A stretch of 64,000 bases of DNA from Roseovarius litoreus (GTDB lineage: Bacteria; Pseudomonadota; Alphaproteobacteria; Rhodobacterales; Rhodobacteraceae). The notes under the pieces are model-generated. The model was not told where the DNA came from. It ran no database searches and saw nothing but the letters and a program-made list of their open reading frames with translations. This document shows positions 46,506 through 55,050 of the stretch, one piece after another. The translations under genes were made by a program, and so were the position numbers. The stretch is taken from contig NZ_FRCB01000005.1 in assembly GCF_900142765.1 (NCBI RefSeq), positions 1-64,000 of the forward strand, given 5' to 3'. The first letter of the stretch is position 1. Each line of letters opens with the position of its first letter.

Positions 46506-47663
46506 ATGAAAACGCTGACGACAACCGAGCAACTCGAACAATTCTGCACCCGCGCCCGCCAGTTCGACTATGTCACCGTGGATACCGAGTTTCTGCGCGA
46601 GCGCACCTATTATTCCAAGCTGTGCCTTGTGCAGCTTGCCGTGCCCGGCACGGGCGCGGAGGATGCGGTGCTGGTGGACCCCTTGGCGGGGGATCTGTCG
46701 ATGGCGCCGCTTTACGATCTGTTCCGCGACGAGTCCGTGGTGAAGGTGTTTCACGCCGCGCGGCAGGATCTGGAGATTTTCTTCGTGGATGCAGGTGTCA
46801 TTCCTGCGCCTCTGTTCGATACGCAAGTGGCCGCGATGGTCTGCGGATTCGGCGAGCAGGTGGGCTATGAGACGCTGGTGCGCAAGATCGCCAAGGAACA
46901 GTTGGACAAGACCTCGCGCTTCACCGACTGGTCGCGCCGCCCGCTGACCGATGCGCAAAAGAAATACGCGTTGGCGGATGTGACCCATCTGCGCGACATC
47001 TATGAGTTTCTGGCACGCAAGCTGGCCCAGTCGGACCGGCAGAAATGGGTGACCGAGGAATTGCAGGTGCTGACCGCGCCGGAAACCTATCGGGTGAACC
47101 CAGACGAGGCATGGAAGCGGGTCAAGACGCGCAACGCCTCGGGACGGTTTCTGGCCATCGTGCGGGAGTTGGCGCGCTTCCGGGAGGAATACGCGCAGGC
47201 CCGCGACGTGCCACGCAGCCGGGTCTACAAGGATGATGCGCTGGTCGAGCTGGCCTCGACCAAGCCTGCGACGCATGAGGATCTGTCACGGTCGCGGCTG
47301 CTGTTGCGGGAGGCCCGCAAGGGCGACATCGCGGATGGAATCCTCAAGGCGGTGCAGGCCGGGCTGAATTGCCCGCCCGAAGAGATGCCAAAGGTCGACA
47401 ATTCGATGGCCAAGATGCAGGTCAACCCTGCCTTGGCGGATCTGCTGCGGGTGCTGCTGAAGGCCAAGAGCGAAAGCTTTGGCGTGGCCTCGAAGCTGAT
47501 CGCAAGCGCGTCCGACCTCGACATGATCGCGGCGGGCGAGCGCGATGTTCCGGCTCTGAGCGGGTGGCGGGCCGATGTGTTCGGTCTGGATGCGATACGG
47601 CTGTGCGACGGCAAGATCGCCCTTACGGCCAAGGGCAATGATATCCGCACCGTCGAGCTGTGA
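46506..47663 (+). CDS. rnd: Ribonuclease D
   Basis: This DEDD-family 3'-5' exonuclease trims tRNA and other stable RNA ends. The 385-residue protein has the exonuclease motifs VTVDTEFLRERTYYSKLC, KVFHAARQDLEIFF and DWSRRPLTDAQKKYALADVT (DEDDy tyrosine). An HRDC domain follows at about residues 200-290. GGAGCAGGAGC lies a few bases before the ATG. A purMN-rnd order on one strand is seen, with 80 bp between purN and rnd. Confidence 0.95.
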   Translation: MKTLTTTEQLEQFCTRARQFDYVTVDTEFLRERTYYSKLCLVQLAVPGTGAEDAVLVDPLAGDLSMAPLYDLFRDESVVKVFHAARQDLEIFFVDAGVIPAPLFDTQVAAMVCGFGEQVGYETLVRKIAKEQLDKTSRFTDWSRRPLTDAQKKYALADVTHLRDIYEFLARKLAQSDRQKWVTEELQVLTAPETYRVNPDEAWKRVKTRNASGRFLAIVRELARFREEYAQARDVPRSRVYKDDALVELASTKPATHEDLSRSRLLLREARKGDIADGILKAVQAGLNCPPEEMPKVDNSMAKMQVNPALADLLRVLLKAKSESFGVASKLIASASDLDMIAAGERDVPALSGWRADVFGLDAIRLCDGKIALTAKGNDIRTVEL

Positions 47664-47675
47664 AGGTGGGGGCGC

Positions 47676-48191
47676 TTAGCGCCCGGTGGTCATCACGTTG
47701 CGCGCACCGATCACCCGAATGGTGGTGATCTTTTCCAGATCCGTGGCCGACAGCGCGCGCCCGGTCGTGACCGTCCGTGACCGTTCAGGGCCTTGCGGCG
47801 TGTCGTCGGGCTGGAGCGCTGCGAGGGTCAGTTCCAGAACGCCGTTCACAGGCTCGCCTTCGGTCTCGGAAGTCAGGCGCACGTCATAGGCGCCCTGACG
47901 CAGGGTCACGCCTTCGACGCGGATGATGGCGCCGATGCTGGTGCGTTCGATGGTGAGCGCGGTGATCTGATCGACGGGGGTGCCTTGATACACCTCTTCG
48001 ACAGCGCGGCGGCGGAAGATACTACCGGTCTGTTCGGGGATCAGCGGATTGGTCTGGGCCGGGCTTTCGGACACAGGCTCGGACCGGCTGTTGCCGAACC
48101 AGTTGGAGGGGTTGACGCGCGAGTCGCGCCAGCCGCCACATGCCGACAGGGTCATCGAAACGATCACAAGACCTGCAAGAGATTTCCGCAT
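47676..48191 (-). CDS. Putative lipoprotein of unknown function
   Basis: The 171-residue product starts with a lipoprotein signal, MRKSLAGLVIVSMTLSACGG, whose LSAC box predicts lipidation of Cys19. The rest has no domain I recognise; it includes GSIFRRRAVEEVYQGTPVDQ, a strand-rich middle and ALSATDLEKITTIRVIGARN. Start 48191 was chosen to give the lipobox. It is convergent with rnd (12 bp apart) and divergent from sufE. It appears conserved in the Roseobacter group as far as I can judge from memory. Confidence 0.75.
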   Translation of the reverse strand: MRKSLAGLVIVSMTLSACGGWRDSRVNPSNWFGNSRSEPVSESPAQTNPLIPEQTGSIFRRRAVEEVYQGTPVDQITALTIERTSIGAIIRVEGVTLRQGAYDVRLTSETEGEPVNGVLELTLAALQPDDTPQGPERSRTVTTGRALSATDLEKITTIRVIGARNVMTTGR

Positions 48192-48315
48192 CACAACCGC
48201 CCTTCTGCCTTTCTTCCCGGTTATCCTATCCGGGCTGCGTTGAAAAGGTGCAAGCTGGGTCTGGACCTTGCGGGCCTGTCTGCCTAGGTCTTGGGCGACA
48301 GGATTGGAGCAGGTC

Positions 48316-48726
48316 ATGGCAGCTGAAGCTTTTGAGGATATCGTCGCGGATTTCGAGTTTCTCGACGATTGGGAGGACAGATACCGCTATGTGATCGACC
48401 GGGGCCGGTCGATGGAGGCGCTGGACGATGCGCTGAAGGTGCCGGCCACCAAGGTGGATGGCTGCGCAAGCCAGGTCTGGCTGCATCCGAAGATCGAGGA
48501 CGGGCGGTTCAGTTTCGAAGGTGACAGCGATGCGATGATCGTGCGCGGCCTGATCGCGGTGCTCAAGGCGCTCTATAACGATATGCCGGTGGTGGAGGTG
48601 ACCAAGGTCGACGCCCCTGCGGAATTGGCCCGGCTGGGGTTGAACGACCATTTGTCGGCGCAAAGATCCAACGGTTTGCGGGCGATGATCGAGCGTATTC
48701 GCAGCGTCGCCGCCGAGGCGGCGTGA
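48316..48726 (+). CDS. sufE: SufE-family cysteine desulfurase activator
   Basis: SufE accepts sulfur from SufS on a cysteine and passes it to the Fe-S scaffold. The 136-residue protein contains WEDRYRYVIDRGRSM and the acceptor-cysteine motif VDGCASQVWLHP, with GDSDAMIVRGLIAVL after it. GGAGCAGG precedes ATG 48316 closely. No other suf gene is present here, so it is encoded apart from the suf operon. It ends 10 bp from the convergent DUF1638 gene. Confidence 0.92.
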   Translation: MAAEAFEDIVADFEFLDDWEDRYRYVIDRGRSMEALDDALKVPATKVDGCASQVWLHPKIEDGRFSFEGDSDAMIVRGLIAVLKALYNDMPVVEVTKVDAPAELARLGLNDHLSAQRSNGLRAMIERIRSVAAEAA

Positions 48727-48736
48727 TCGGCGAGGG

Positions 48737-49390
48737 TCAGGCGCCTGTCGCCTGACGCCGCAATGCCGTGGCCAGATCGCCATATCCCGTGAACCGGTAC
48801 TCAAACTCGAGCCCCAGCCGATCCGCGCAGGCGCGCGCCTTGGCGAGAAGGGCAGGGTCTTCGGTCTGGGCCTGATAGACCAGCTTGGTGTAATTGCCGA
48901 ACAGCATGTCGCGCAGCTCGGGGTGGCGGTCCAGCCCCATGGGTTTCCACACGAAGGCGTCGAACTGCTTGACGAGAAAATCGGTGAGGTAGAAGGCGGT
49001 GATCTCGTCCTCGGCATGGGCGGCGAAGGCGTCATTTCCCTCGAAGAAGGCATAGCAATGCGGGCCGGGAATCATCTCGACCCCCAGAGCGTCGCACCGC
49101 GCCTGCAAGAGACCGCCCGTGCCGCAATCGGCATAGACCACGAAAATCCGGTCATAGCGGTCGCGGTTGCGGCTGACGGCCTCGTCCACGGCGGAAACGA
49201 TGCGGTCGGGATAAAGATGCAGCTTGGCGGGCAGGCATTGCAGGTCGAGGTGCTCCCAGCCGTTGATCCGGATCAGGGCAAGGATCTCACGCGCCAGAGC
49301 GCCGCAGGCGATCAGCAGGATACGGCCCGCGCCGCGCCGCAGGTCGGCGCCGGTTTCGGTCAGGGTCGTGTCATCGGGCAGATCGGTCAT
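48737..49390 (-). CDS. DUF1638 domain protein, linked to corrinoid methyltransferase genes
   Basis: The 217-residue cytoplasmic protein contains LLIACGALAREILALIRING, FVVYADCGTGGLLQARCDAL and GPHCYAFFEGNDAFAA. Conserved cysteines and a histidine (CG, DCGTGG, PHCY) suggest metal or cofactor binding, but no reaction is known for the family. It follows the corrinoid protein gene by about 75 bp on the same strand. Relatives are often found with corrinoid methyl-transfer genes, so a role in cobalamin loading, repair or methyl transfer is inferred only. Confidence 0.8.
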   Translation of the reverse strand: MTDLPDDTTLTETGADLRRGAGRILLIACGALAREILALIRINGWEHLDLQCLPAKLHLYPDRIVSAVDEAVSRNRDRYDRIFVVYADCGTGGLLQARCDALGVEMIPGPHCYAFFEGNDAFAAHAEDEITAFYLTDFLVKQFDAFVWKPMGLDRHPELRDMLFGNYTKLVYQAQTEDPALLAKARACADRLGLEFEYRFTGYGDLATALRRQATGA

Positions 49391-49466
49391 CGCATCCCCC
49401 CTGAACGGCGAGCGGCCCGCACGGGGGGCGGGCCGGTGCCATCGGTGCTTCGGCGCGCCAGCACGC

Positions 49467-50171
49467 TCAGGCGGTGGCGGCCTGATTGTGCTTGCGCTTG
49501 ACGTATTCCTTGGCGGTTTCCACGGCCACGGCGGCATCCCGGCAATAGGCGTCCGCGCCGATGGCCTTGCCGAATTCCTCGTTCAGCGGAGCGCCGCCCA
49601 CGAGCACGATATAATCGTCGCGCTTGCCCTGTTCGACCAGCGTGTCGATCACCACCTTCATATAGGGCATGGTGGTGGTCAGCAGCGCCGACATGCCGAG
49701 GATGTCCGGCTTGTGCTCATCCAGCGCCGCGAGATAGTTTTCCACCGGGTTGTTGATCCCGAGATCGACCACTTCGAAACCCGCGCCTTCCATCATCATC
49801 GACACGAGGTTCTTGCCGATGTCGTGGATGTCGCCCTTGACGGTGCCGATCACCATCGAGCCCATGCGCGGCGCACCGGTTTCGGCCAGCAGCGGCTTGA
49901 GGATGAACATCCCGCCTTTCATGGCGTTGGCGGCCAGCAGCACTTCGGGCACGAAGAGGATGCCGTCCCGGAAATCCTTGCCGACGATGGTCATGCCGCC
50001 CACCAGAGCCTCGGTCAGGACGCGGTAAGGCGCCCAGCCACGCTCCAGAAGGATATTGACGCCTTCCTCGATCTCTTCCTTGAGGCCGTCATAAAGATCG
50101 TCCCACATCTGTTCGACGAGTTCCTCGTCGCTGAGATCCGCCAGGATGATTTCGTCTTGGTCTTCCGACAT
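49467..50171 (-). CDS. Corrinoid protein (B12-binding module, split methionine synthase type)
   Basis: The 234-residue protein has a helical cap domain (about residues 10-100, with VPEVLLAANAMKGGMFILKP) and a Rossmann B12-binding domain. That domain carries the signature GDIHDIGKNLVSMMMEGAGF (D-x-H-x-x-G, lower-ligand histidine) plus MSALLTTTMPYMKVVID. It resembles MtbC/MtgC-type proteins and the central module of MetH. In Phaeobacter-type bacteria such a protein works with separate homocysteine and methyl-THF modules as a split MetH; the homocysteine module is encoded at 51488-52504. The methyl-THF module is not in the window. Confidence 0.88.
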   Translation of the reverse strand: MSEDQDEIILADLSDEELVEQMWDDLYDGLKEEIEEGVNILLERGWAPYRVLTEALVGGMTIVGKDFRDGILFVPEVLLAANAMKGGMFILKPLLAETGAPRMGSMVIGTVKGDIHDIGKNLVSMMMEGAGFEVVDLGINNPVENYLAALDEHKPDILGMSALLTTTMPYMKVVIDTLVEQGKRDDYIVLVGGAPLNEEFGKAIGADAYCRDAAVAVETAKEYVKRKHNQAATA

Positions 50172-50386
50172 GGCCGGTTTCCTTGCTCTGGTGGCGCTTG
50201 CGCGCGCGATTGGCTATTGTCTGGGCGCAGCTATCGTCAATTTGTCGCATATGGACTTTCCGAATTGCGACACTGGCCGCCCTTGTACCGACCTATAGCC
50301 CGGAATTGGAGGCTTTGGTCTTGAAAACTTGTCATGAACTATATGCTGTTGTTGCAAATGTTCCCCATATGTTCCATTTTTGGGCG

Positions 50387-51481
50387 ATGGAACGAGAGAC
50401 GAGCATCAATCCGGGCCGAAGGGTGGTCGGACGAGGCGCCACGGACAATGCCGCGGGGCGTCATGAACGGCATGTGCGGGTCTTTGACAGCGACGGATGG
50501 GAGCCACGGGCGCAGGACGAGGATACTCCGGTGCTGCGCACCGACATACGCGCAGAGCTGCCGCGGCGGATCATCACCTACAACCGCTCGCCCGATCTGC
50601 CGTTCGATCGCTCGATCAACCCCTATCGCGGTTGCGAGCATGGCTGTGTCTATTGCTTTGCCCGGCCCAGCCATGCCTGGCTGGGCCTGTCGCCGGGGCT
50701 GGATTTCGAGACGCGGCTTGTGGCGCGGCCCGAGGCGCCGCGCGTTCTGGTGCAGGAATTGCGCAGCCGGTCCTACAAGGTGGCGCCGATTGCCATCGGC
50801 ACGAATACCGATCCCTATCAGCCGATCGAGAAGGAGCAGCGTATCACGCGCGCCTGTCTGGAGGTTCTGGCGGATTGCGGTCATCCGGTGGCGATCGTGA
50901 CGCGCGGCACGCTGATCGAGCGCGATATCGACATTTTGTCGGTCATGGCGGCGCGGGGACTTGTGCGGGTGGGCGTGTCGGTGACCACGCTGGATGCGGG
51001 TCTTGCACGCCGGATGGAACCGCGCGCGCCGTCGCCCAAACGGCGTCTGGCGACGATCTCCCGGCTGAGTGCGGCGGGCATTCCGGTGCGGATCATGGCC
51101 GCCCCGATGGTGCCGGGGCTGAGCGATCACGAGCTTGAGGCGATCTTGCAAGCGGGCGGGCAGGCGGGGGCACAAGCGGCAACCTGGATCATGCTGCGTC
51201 TGCCGCTGGAGGTGGCGCCGATGTTCCGGCACTGGCTCGAGGCGCAATACCCCGACCGCGCGGCGCGCGTCATGGGGTTGGTGCGCGAGATGCATGGGGG
51301 CCGCGACTATGACCCGGCATGGGGGCGTCGGATGCGTGGCACGGGGCCTTATGCGCAGATGGTTGCGCAGCGGTTTCGCGTGGCGGCTAGGCGCCTTGGA
51401 CTGGACCGGCCACAGCCCGAGTTGCGATGCGACCTCTTCCGGCCGCCGGAGCGGCCGGGGGATCAACTGACGCTGTTCTGA
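50387..51481 (+). CDS. PA0069-family radical SAM protein
   Basis: The 364-residue radical SAM protein has the cluster motif CEHGCVYCFAR, preceded by DRSINPYRG. Further conserved stretches are IGTNTDPYQPIEKEQRITR, TRGTLIERDIDIL and RIMAAPMVPGLSDHELEAIL. These are typical of the PA0069/SplB-like family, whose substrate is unknown. ATG 50387 (MERETSINPGRR) was chosen although the frame is open from 50183, because the upstream part is not family-like and covers the promoter region shared with the divergent corrinoid gene. It ends 6 bp from bmt, convergently. Confidence 0.86.
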   Translation: MERETSINPGRRVVGRGATDNAAGRHERHVRVFDSDGWEPRAQDEDTPVLRTDIRAELPRRIITYNRSPDLPFDRSINPYRGCEHGCVYCFARPSHAWLGLSPGLDFETRLVARPEAPRVLVQELRSRSYKVAPIAIGTNTDPYQPIEKEQRITRACLEVLADCGHPVAIVTRGTLIERDIDILSVMAARGLVRVGVSVTTLDAGLARRMEPRAPSPKRRLATISRLSAAGIPVRIMAAPMVPGLSDHELEAILQAGGQAGAQAATWIMLRLPLEVAPMFRHWLEAQYPDRAARVMGLVREMHGGRDYDPAWGRRMRGTGPYAQMVAQRFRVAARRLGLDRPQPELRCDLFRPPERPGDQLTLF

Positions 51482-51487
51482 GCCGGG

Positions 51488-52504
51488 TCAGCCGCGACGG
51501 CGGCCACGGCGTTCGCGCTTGGGCCCGTCATCGTCATCGCCGGTGCCGTCAGCCGCCGAAGAGAAAGGACCGAGTGCTTCGGTGATCTGCTCGAGGGTGG
51601 GGCGTTCGCCGCGCGGGCGGGTCGAAAGGGCCTCGTGCATCTTTTCGAGATGCTCGGCGGTGGTGCCACAGCACCCACCGATGATGGTGGCGCCGCTGTC
51701 GCGCGCCAGAACCGCGTAATCGGCCATCAGTTCGGGTGTGCCGTCGTAATGGATGTGCCCGTCGTGATATTTCGGGATCCCTGCATTACCTTTGGCGATG
51801 ATCGGCCGGTCGGTGCCTTGGGCTGCAAAGCCAAGAACGGTGCGCAGAAGGTCGGACGCGCCAACGCCGCAATTGGCGCCATAGCCGAGCGGCGGATTGG
51901 CCAGACCTTCGACGAGGTTGACCATGTCGGCCGAGGTAAGGCCCATCATGGTGCGCCCGGCGGTGTCGAAACTCATCGTGCCGCACCAGGGCATGCCGGC
52001 CAGCTTGAACGCCTCGGCGGCGGCCTTGTATTCTTCGGGGGCGGAAATGGTTTCAAGCCACAGCACGTCTGCGCCGCCTTCCTTGAGCCCTTCGGCCTGT
52101 TCATGGAAGATCTCGACCGCCAGCTCATGGGTCAAGGCGCCCATGGGGGCCATGATCTCGCCTGTGGGGCCGACCGAGCCTGCGACGATCACGGTGCGGT
52201 CGCGCTTGTCGGCGACCTCGCGGCCGATTTCGGCGGAGATGCGCGACAGTTCGCGGGCGCGTTTCTCGGCGCCGTGCAGCTTGAGACGCGCGGCGTTGCC
52301 GCCGAAGGAATTGGTGAGGAAGATGTCGCTGCCCGCATCCACCGCCATCGTGTAAAGCCGCGTGATCCGGTCGGGATGTTCGTCATTCCACATCTCGGGC
52401 GCGTCGCCGGATTCGAGCCCCATGTTGAACAGATTGGTTCCCGTCGCACCGTCGGCCAGAAGCCAGTCACGGGTTTTCAGCAATTTGGACAGGGCATTGG
52501 TCAT
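51488..52504 (-). CDS. bmt: Homocysteine S-methyltransferase (Bmt; homocysteine module of split MetH)
   Basis: The 338-residue zinc methyltransferase has LLADGATGTNLFNMGLESGD, LTNSFGGNAARLKLHGAE and GSVGPTGE. The zinc cysteines are in GANCGVGASD and GGCCGTTAEHL. It transfers a methyl group to homocysteine to give methionine. Annotation as betaine-homocysteine methyltransferase is common, but with the nearby corrinoid protein it is better read as the homocysteine module of a split cobalamin methionine synthase. Start 52504 follows AAGGAG; a longer frame into the repeat upstream was rejected. A poly-Asp/Arg tail ends the protein. Confidence 0.88.
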   Translation of the reverse strand: MTNALSKLLKTRDWLLADGATGTNLFNMGLESGDAPEMWNDEHPDRITRLYTMAVDAGSDIFLTNSFGGNAARLKLHGAEKRARELSRISAEIGREVADKRDRTVIVAGSVGPTGEIMAPMGALTHELAVEIFHEQAEGLKEGGADVLWLETISAPEEYKAAAEAFKLAGMPWCGTMSFDTAGRTMMGLTSADMVNLVEGLANPPLGYGANCGVGASDLLRTVLGFAAQGTDRPIIAKGNAGIPKYHDGHIHYDGTPELMADYAVLARDSGATIIGGCCGTTAEHLEKMHEALSTRPRGERPTLEQITEALGPFSSAADGTGDDDDGPKRERRGRRRG

Positions 52505-52521
52505 CGATGGGGCTCCTTGAT

Positions 52522-52638
52522 AAAGCGTTTCGCGAAAAACCTGACTCACAGGTTTTCGTGAACTGCACTGCTCCGTTCAATCGTTGTCGGCGCTCCGTCT
52601 TTGGCTGATGCCTCAGGTAAAAGGCGGAACGCTTCAGG
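52522..52638 (-). repeat. 117-bp intergenic repeat, copy C
   Basis: A full copy ending four bases from the bmt ribosome-binding site, so it would form the bmt mRNA leader. On the plus strand it starts AAAGCGTTTCGCGAAAAACC and ends GGCGGAACGCTTCAGG. It can form two hairpins, AACCTG/CAGGTT near one end and TCCGTCTTT/AAAGGCGGA (with G-U) near the other. Copies A and B have the same length. Confidence 0.85.
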
Positions 52639-52747
52639 TTGCGCGTGGATGTCTCATGTTTGGCAGATATGCGCAAATTCATTTTGCTCAACTCGGACCT
52701 GAGCGGCAGTCCGATTGGCCGGGCGATTGAAGGGAATGGCGCGCAAA

Positions 52748-52782
52748 GAAAAACGGGCGCGCCCTGTGTGGAGGGCGGCCCG
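52748..52782 (-). terminator. Rho-independent terminator of the DUF1476 gene
   Basis: On the minus strand, ACGGGCCGCCCT pairs with AGGGCG/GCCCGT (one bulged base) around loop CCACAC, and TTTTTC follows. It lies about 30 bp downstream of the DUF1476 stop. Confidence 0.75.
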
Positions 52783-52810
52783 TCGGGAACTTTTAAGGAA
52801 TGAGACGCGC

Positions 52811-53125
52811 TCAGACCTCTTTCATCAGCTGGTCTTTGGCGATGAGCATCAGTTGATCCATCTTGCCGCGGATCGTGTCGGCATCGGCCAGATCACCCAG
52901 ATCACCGGCGACCTTGCGCACGACATCCTCGTGGCCGGCCTCTTCGAAATCGGACAGGACGACCTCTTTGGCATAGGCGTCGGCATCCGCGCCGGTCTTG
53001 CCCAGAAGCTCGGCGGCCCACAGGCCCAGAAGCTTGTTGCGCCGCGCCTCGGCGCGGAATTTCATTTCCTCGTCATGGGCGAATTTGTTCTCGAATGCGT
53101 TTTCGCGATCGTCGAAAGTGCTCAT
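52811..53125 (-). CDS. DUF1476 / F1-ATPase zeta-type inhibitor protein
   Basis: The 104-residue soluble helical protein begins MSTFDDRENAFENKFAHDEE and contains RNKLLGLWAAELLG. This is the alphaproteobacterial zeta family shown in Paracoccus to inhibit the F1Fo-ATPase by inserting its N-terminal helix. A role in ATPase control is therefore likely. It is a single-gene unit with its own terminator, divergent from purC with about 160 bp between the starts. Confidence 0.88.
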   Translation of the reverse strand: MSTFDDRENAFENKFAHDEEMKFRAEARRNKLLGLWAAELLGKTGADADAYAKEVVLSDFEEAGHEDVVRKVAGDLGDLADADTIRGKMDQLMLIAKDQLMKEV

Positions 53126-53283
53126 TGGCGGGTTTCCTCAGCAGGCGTTGGCGTTTGCCAAGGTATGCAACTCAATCCGCGCAAGGGCAAGGGCCGAACG
53201 CGTTCTTGCGACAATCCGAGGCATAGACTAAGACAGCGCTGAGATCAGTGGGGAGTCGGCCCCGGTCCAGAGATGGAGGCTGC

Positions 53284-54045
53284 ATGGCGCGGCGCAAGAA
53301 AATCTACGAAGGCAAGGCCAAAACGCTCTATGAGGGTCCCGAGCCGGGAACCATCGTCCAGTATTTCAAGGATGACGCGACCGCCTTCAACGCCGAGAAA
53401 CGGGCCGTGATCGAGGGCAAGGGTGTGCTGAACAACCTGCTGTCGGAATATTTCATGCTCGGATTGTCCAATATCGGCATCCCCAATCATTTCCTGAAGC
53501 GGCTGAACATGCGCGAACAGCTGGTGCGCGCCTGCGAGATCGTGCCGCTCGAGATCATCGTACGCAACTATGCCGCGGGCACCATGGCCAAGCGTCTTGG
53601 CATGGACGAAGGCACGCAACTGCCGCGTCCGATCGTGGAATATTGCCTCAAGGATGACAAGCTGGGCGATCCTCTGGTCACCGAGGAACATATCGCTGCC
53701 TTCGGCTGGGCCAGCCAGCAGGACATGGACGACATCCTGAGCCTCGCGCTGCGCGTGAATGATTTCCTGTCGGGTGTCATGTATGGCGTGGGCATTCGTC
53801 TGGTGGACTTCAAGATCGAGATCGGCCGCGTCTACGAGGGCGATTTCCAGCGGCTTATCGTGGCTGACGAGATCAGCCCCGACAGCTGCCGGCTTTGGGA
53901 TATCGAGACCGGTCAGAAGCTGGACAAGGATGTGTTCCGCCGCGATCTGGGCAGTCTGACGGATGCCTATACCGAAGTGGCCAACCGGCTTGGCGTGATG
54001 CCGAAAGGGGCTACGCCGATGAACCGACCGACGCTGATCAACTGA
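53284..54045 (+). CDS. purC: Phosphoribosylaminoimidazole-succinocarboxamide synthase PurC
   Basis: PurC couples CAIR with aspartate using ATP to give SAICAR. The 253-residue protein shows [55 protein letters not shown] and [12 protein letters not shown], all characteristic. ATG 53284 gives [13 protein letters not shown]; a longer frame from 53248 adds nothing family-like. It is followed by purS and purQ in the same direction. Confidence 0.97.
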   Translation: MARRKKIYEGKAKTLYEGPEPGTIVQYFKDDATAFNAEKRAVIEGKGVLNNLLSEYFMLGLSNIGIPNHFLKRLNMREQLVRACEIVPLEIIVRNYAAGTMAKRLGMDEGTQLPRPIVEYCLKDDKLGDPLVTEEHIAAFGWASQQDMDDILSLALRVNDFLSGVMYGVGIRLVDFKIEIGRVYEGDFQRLIVADEISPDSCRLWDIETGQKLDKDVFRRDLGSLTDAYTEVANRLGVMPKGATPMNRPTLIN

Positions 54046-54103
54046 TCGCGCGGCCAAACTGGCGGCGGCGCGGGGCGCTGCCCGAAGATACGGGAAGACG
54101 ACG

Positions 54104-54343
54104 ATGAAGGCACGAGTGCATGTAATGCTGAAGAACGGTGTTCTGGATCCACAGGGCGAGGCCGTGCGGCACGCGCTTGGCCAGCTTGGGTTCGACGGTG
54201 TGGAGGCGGTCCGGCAAGGCAAGGTGATCGAACTGGATCTGGCCGAGACCGATGCCGAGGCGGCCCGCGCCAGCGTCACCGAGATGTGCGAGAAGCTGCT
54301 CGCGAATACCGTGATCGAAAGCTACAGCGTGGAGATCGCCTGA
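54104..54343 (+). CDS. purS: Phosphoribosylformylglycinamidine synthase subunit PurS
   Basis: The 79-residue protein is the small bridging subunit of the three-part FGAM synthase (PurL-PurQ-PurS). It begins [20 protein letters not shown] and contains [17 protein letters not shown] and [12 protein letters not shown], the standard PurS pattern. Its stop overlaps the purQ start (TGATG). purL is not in the window. Confidence 0.96.
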   Translation: MKARVHVMLKNGVLDPQGEAVRHALGQLGFDGVEAVRQGKVIELDLAETDAEAARASVTEMCEKLLANTVIESYSVEIA

Positions 54344-55011
54344 TGCACGCGGCTGTCATCGTCTTTCCGGGATCGAATTGCGACCGGGACATGGCCGTCG
54401 CCTTCGAGAAGGCCGGGGCCAAGGTGTCGATGGTCTGGCACAAGGACACCGCGCTGCCGAAAGATGTGGACATCATCGGCGTTCCGGGTGGCTTTTCGTT
54501 CGGCGATTACCTGCGGTGCGGGGCGATCGCGGCCAATTCGCCGATTTGCCAGTCGGTCGTGGCCCATGCCGAAAAGGGCGGCTATGTGCTGGGCATCTGC
54601 AACGGGTTTCAGGTGTTGACGGAAACGGGTCTGCTGCCGGGTGTGCTGCTGCGCAACGTGAACCTCAAATACATCTGCAAGCCGGTGCGCCTTCGGGTCG
54701 AGACCGCCGACAGCGCCTTTACGGCAGGCTATCAGCCCGGGCAGGAGATTACGGTGCCGATCGCGCATCATGACGGCAATTATTTCGCCGATGCCGAGAC
54801 GCTGAAGCGTCTTCATGGCGAGGCGCGCGTGGCCTTCACCTATTGCGACAATCCGAACGGGTCGGTCGACGATATCGCGGGCGTGCTGTCTCAGAACCGC
54901 CGGGTGCTCGGCATGATGCCGCATCCCGAACGCATGGCCGAACCGTTGCAGGGCGGAACCGATGGCGCGGCGATGTTCCGCACGCTTGTGGACCAGCTTG
55001 CCGAGGCATGA
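54343..55011 (+). CDS. purQ: Phosphoribosylformylglycinamidine synthase subunit PurQ
   Basis: The glutaminase subunit of FGAM synthase. The 222-residue class I amidotransferase has [33 protein letters not shown], the nucleophile motif [11 protein letters not shown] and the His-Glu pair in [14 protein letters not shown] 54343 shares a base with the purS stop, so purS and purQ are translationally coupled. Longer frames into purS were rejected. Confidence 0.97.
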   Translation: MHAAVIVFPGSNCDRDMAVAFEKAGAKVSMVWHKDTALPKDVDIIGVPGGFSFGDYLRCGAIAANSPICQSVVAHAEKGGYVLGICNGFQVLTETGLLPGVLLRNVNLKYICKPVRLRVETADSAFTAGYQPGQEITVPIAHHDGNYFADAETLKRLHGEARVAFTYCDNPNGSVDDIAGVLSQNRRVLGMMPHPERMAEPLQGGTDGAAMFRTLVDQLAEA

Positions 55012-55050
55012 CCGCTTGAGCGAAGTCGCGCTGCGTCATAGACTGCGGCA

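Noticed and set aside
52505-52549. N-terminal extension of the homocysteine methyltransferase
   Set aside because: It is encoded by repeat copy C, and AAGGAG lies just before ATG 52504.
52505-52810. SAH or SAM riboswitch upstream of bmt
   Set aside because: The leader is occupied by repeat copy C and no conserved riboswitch core was seen.
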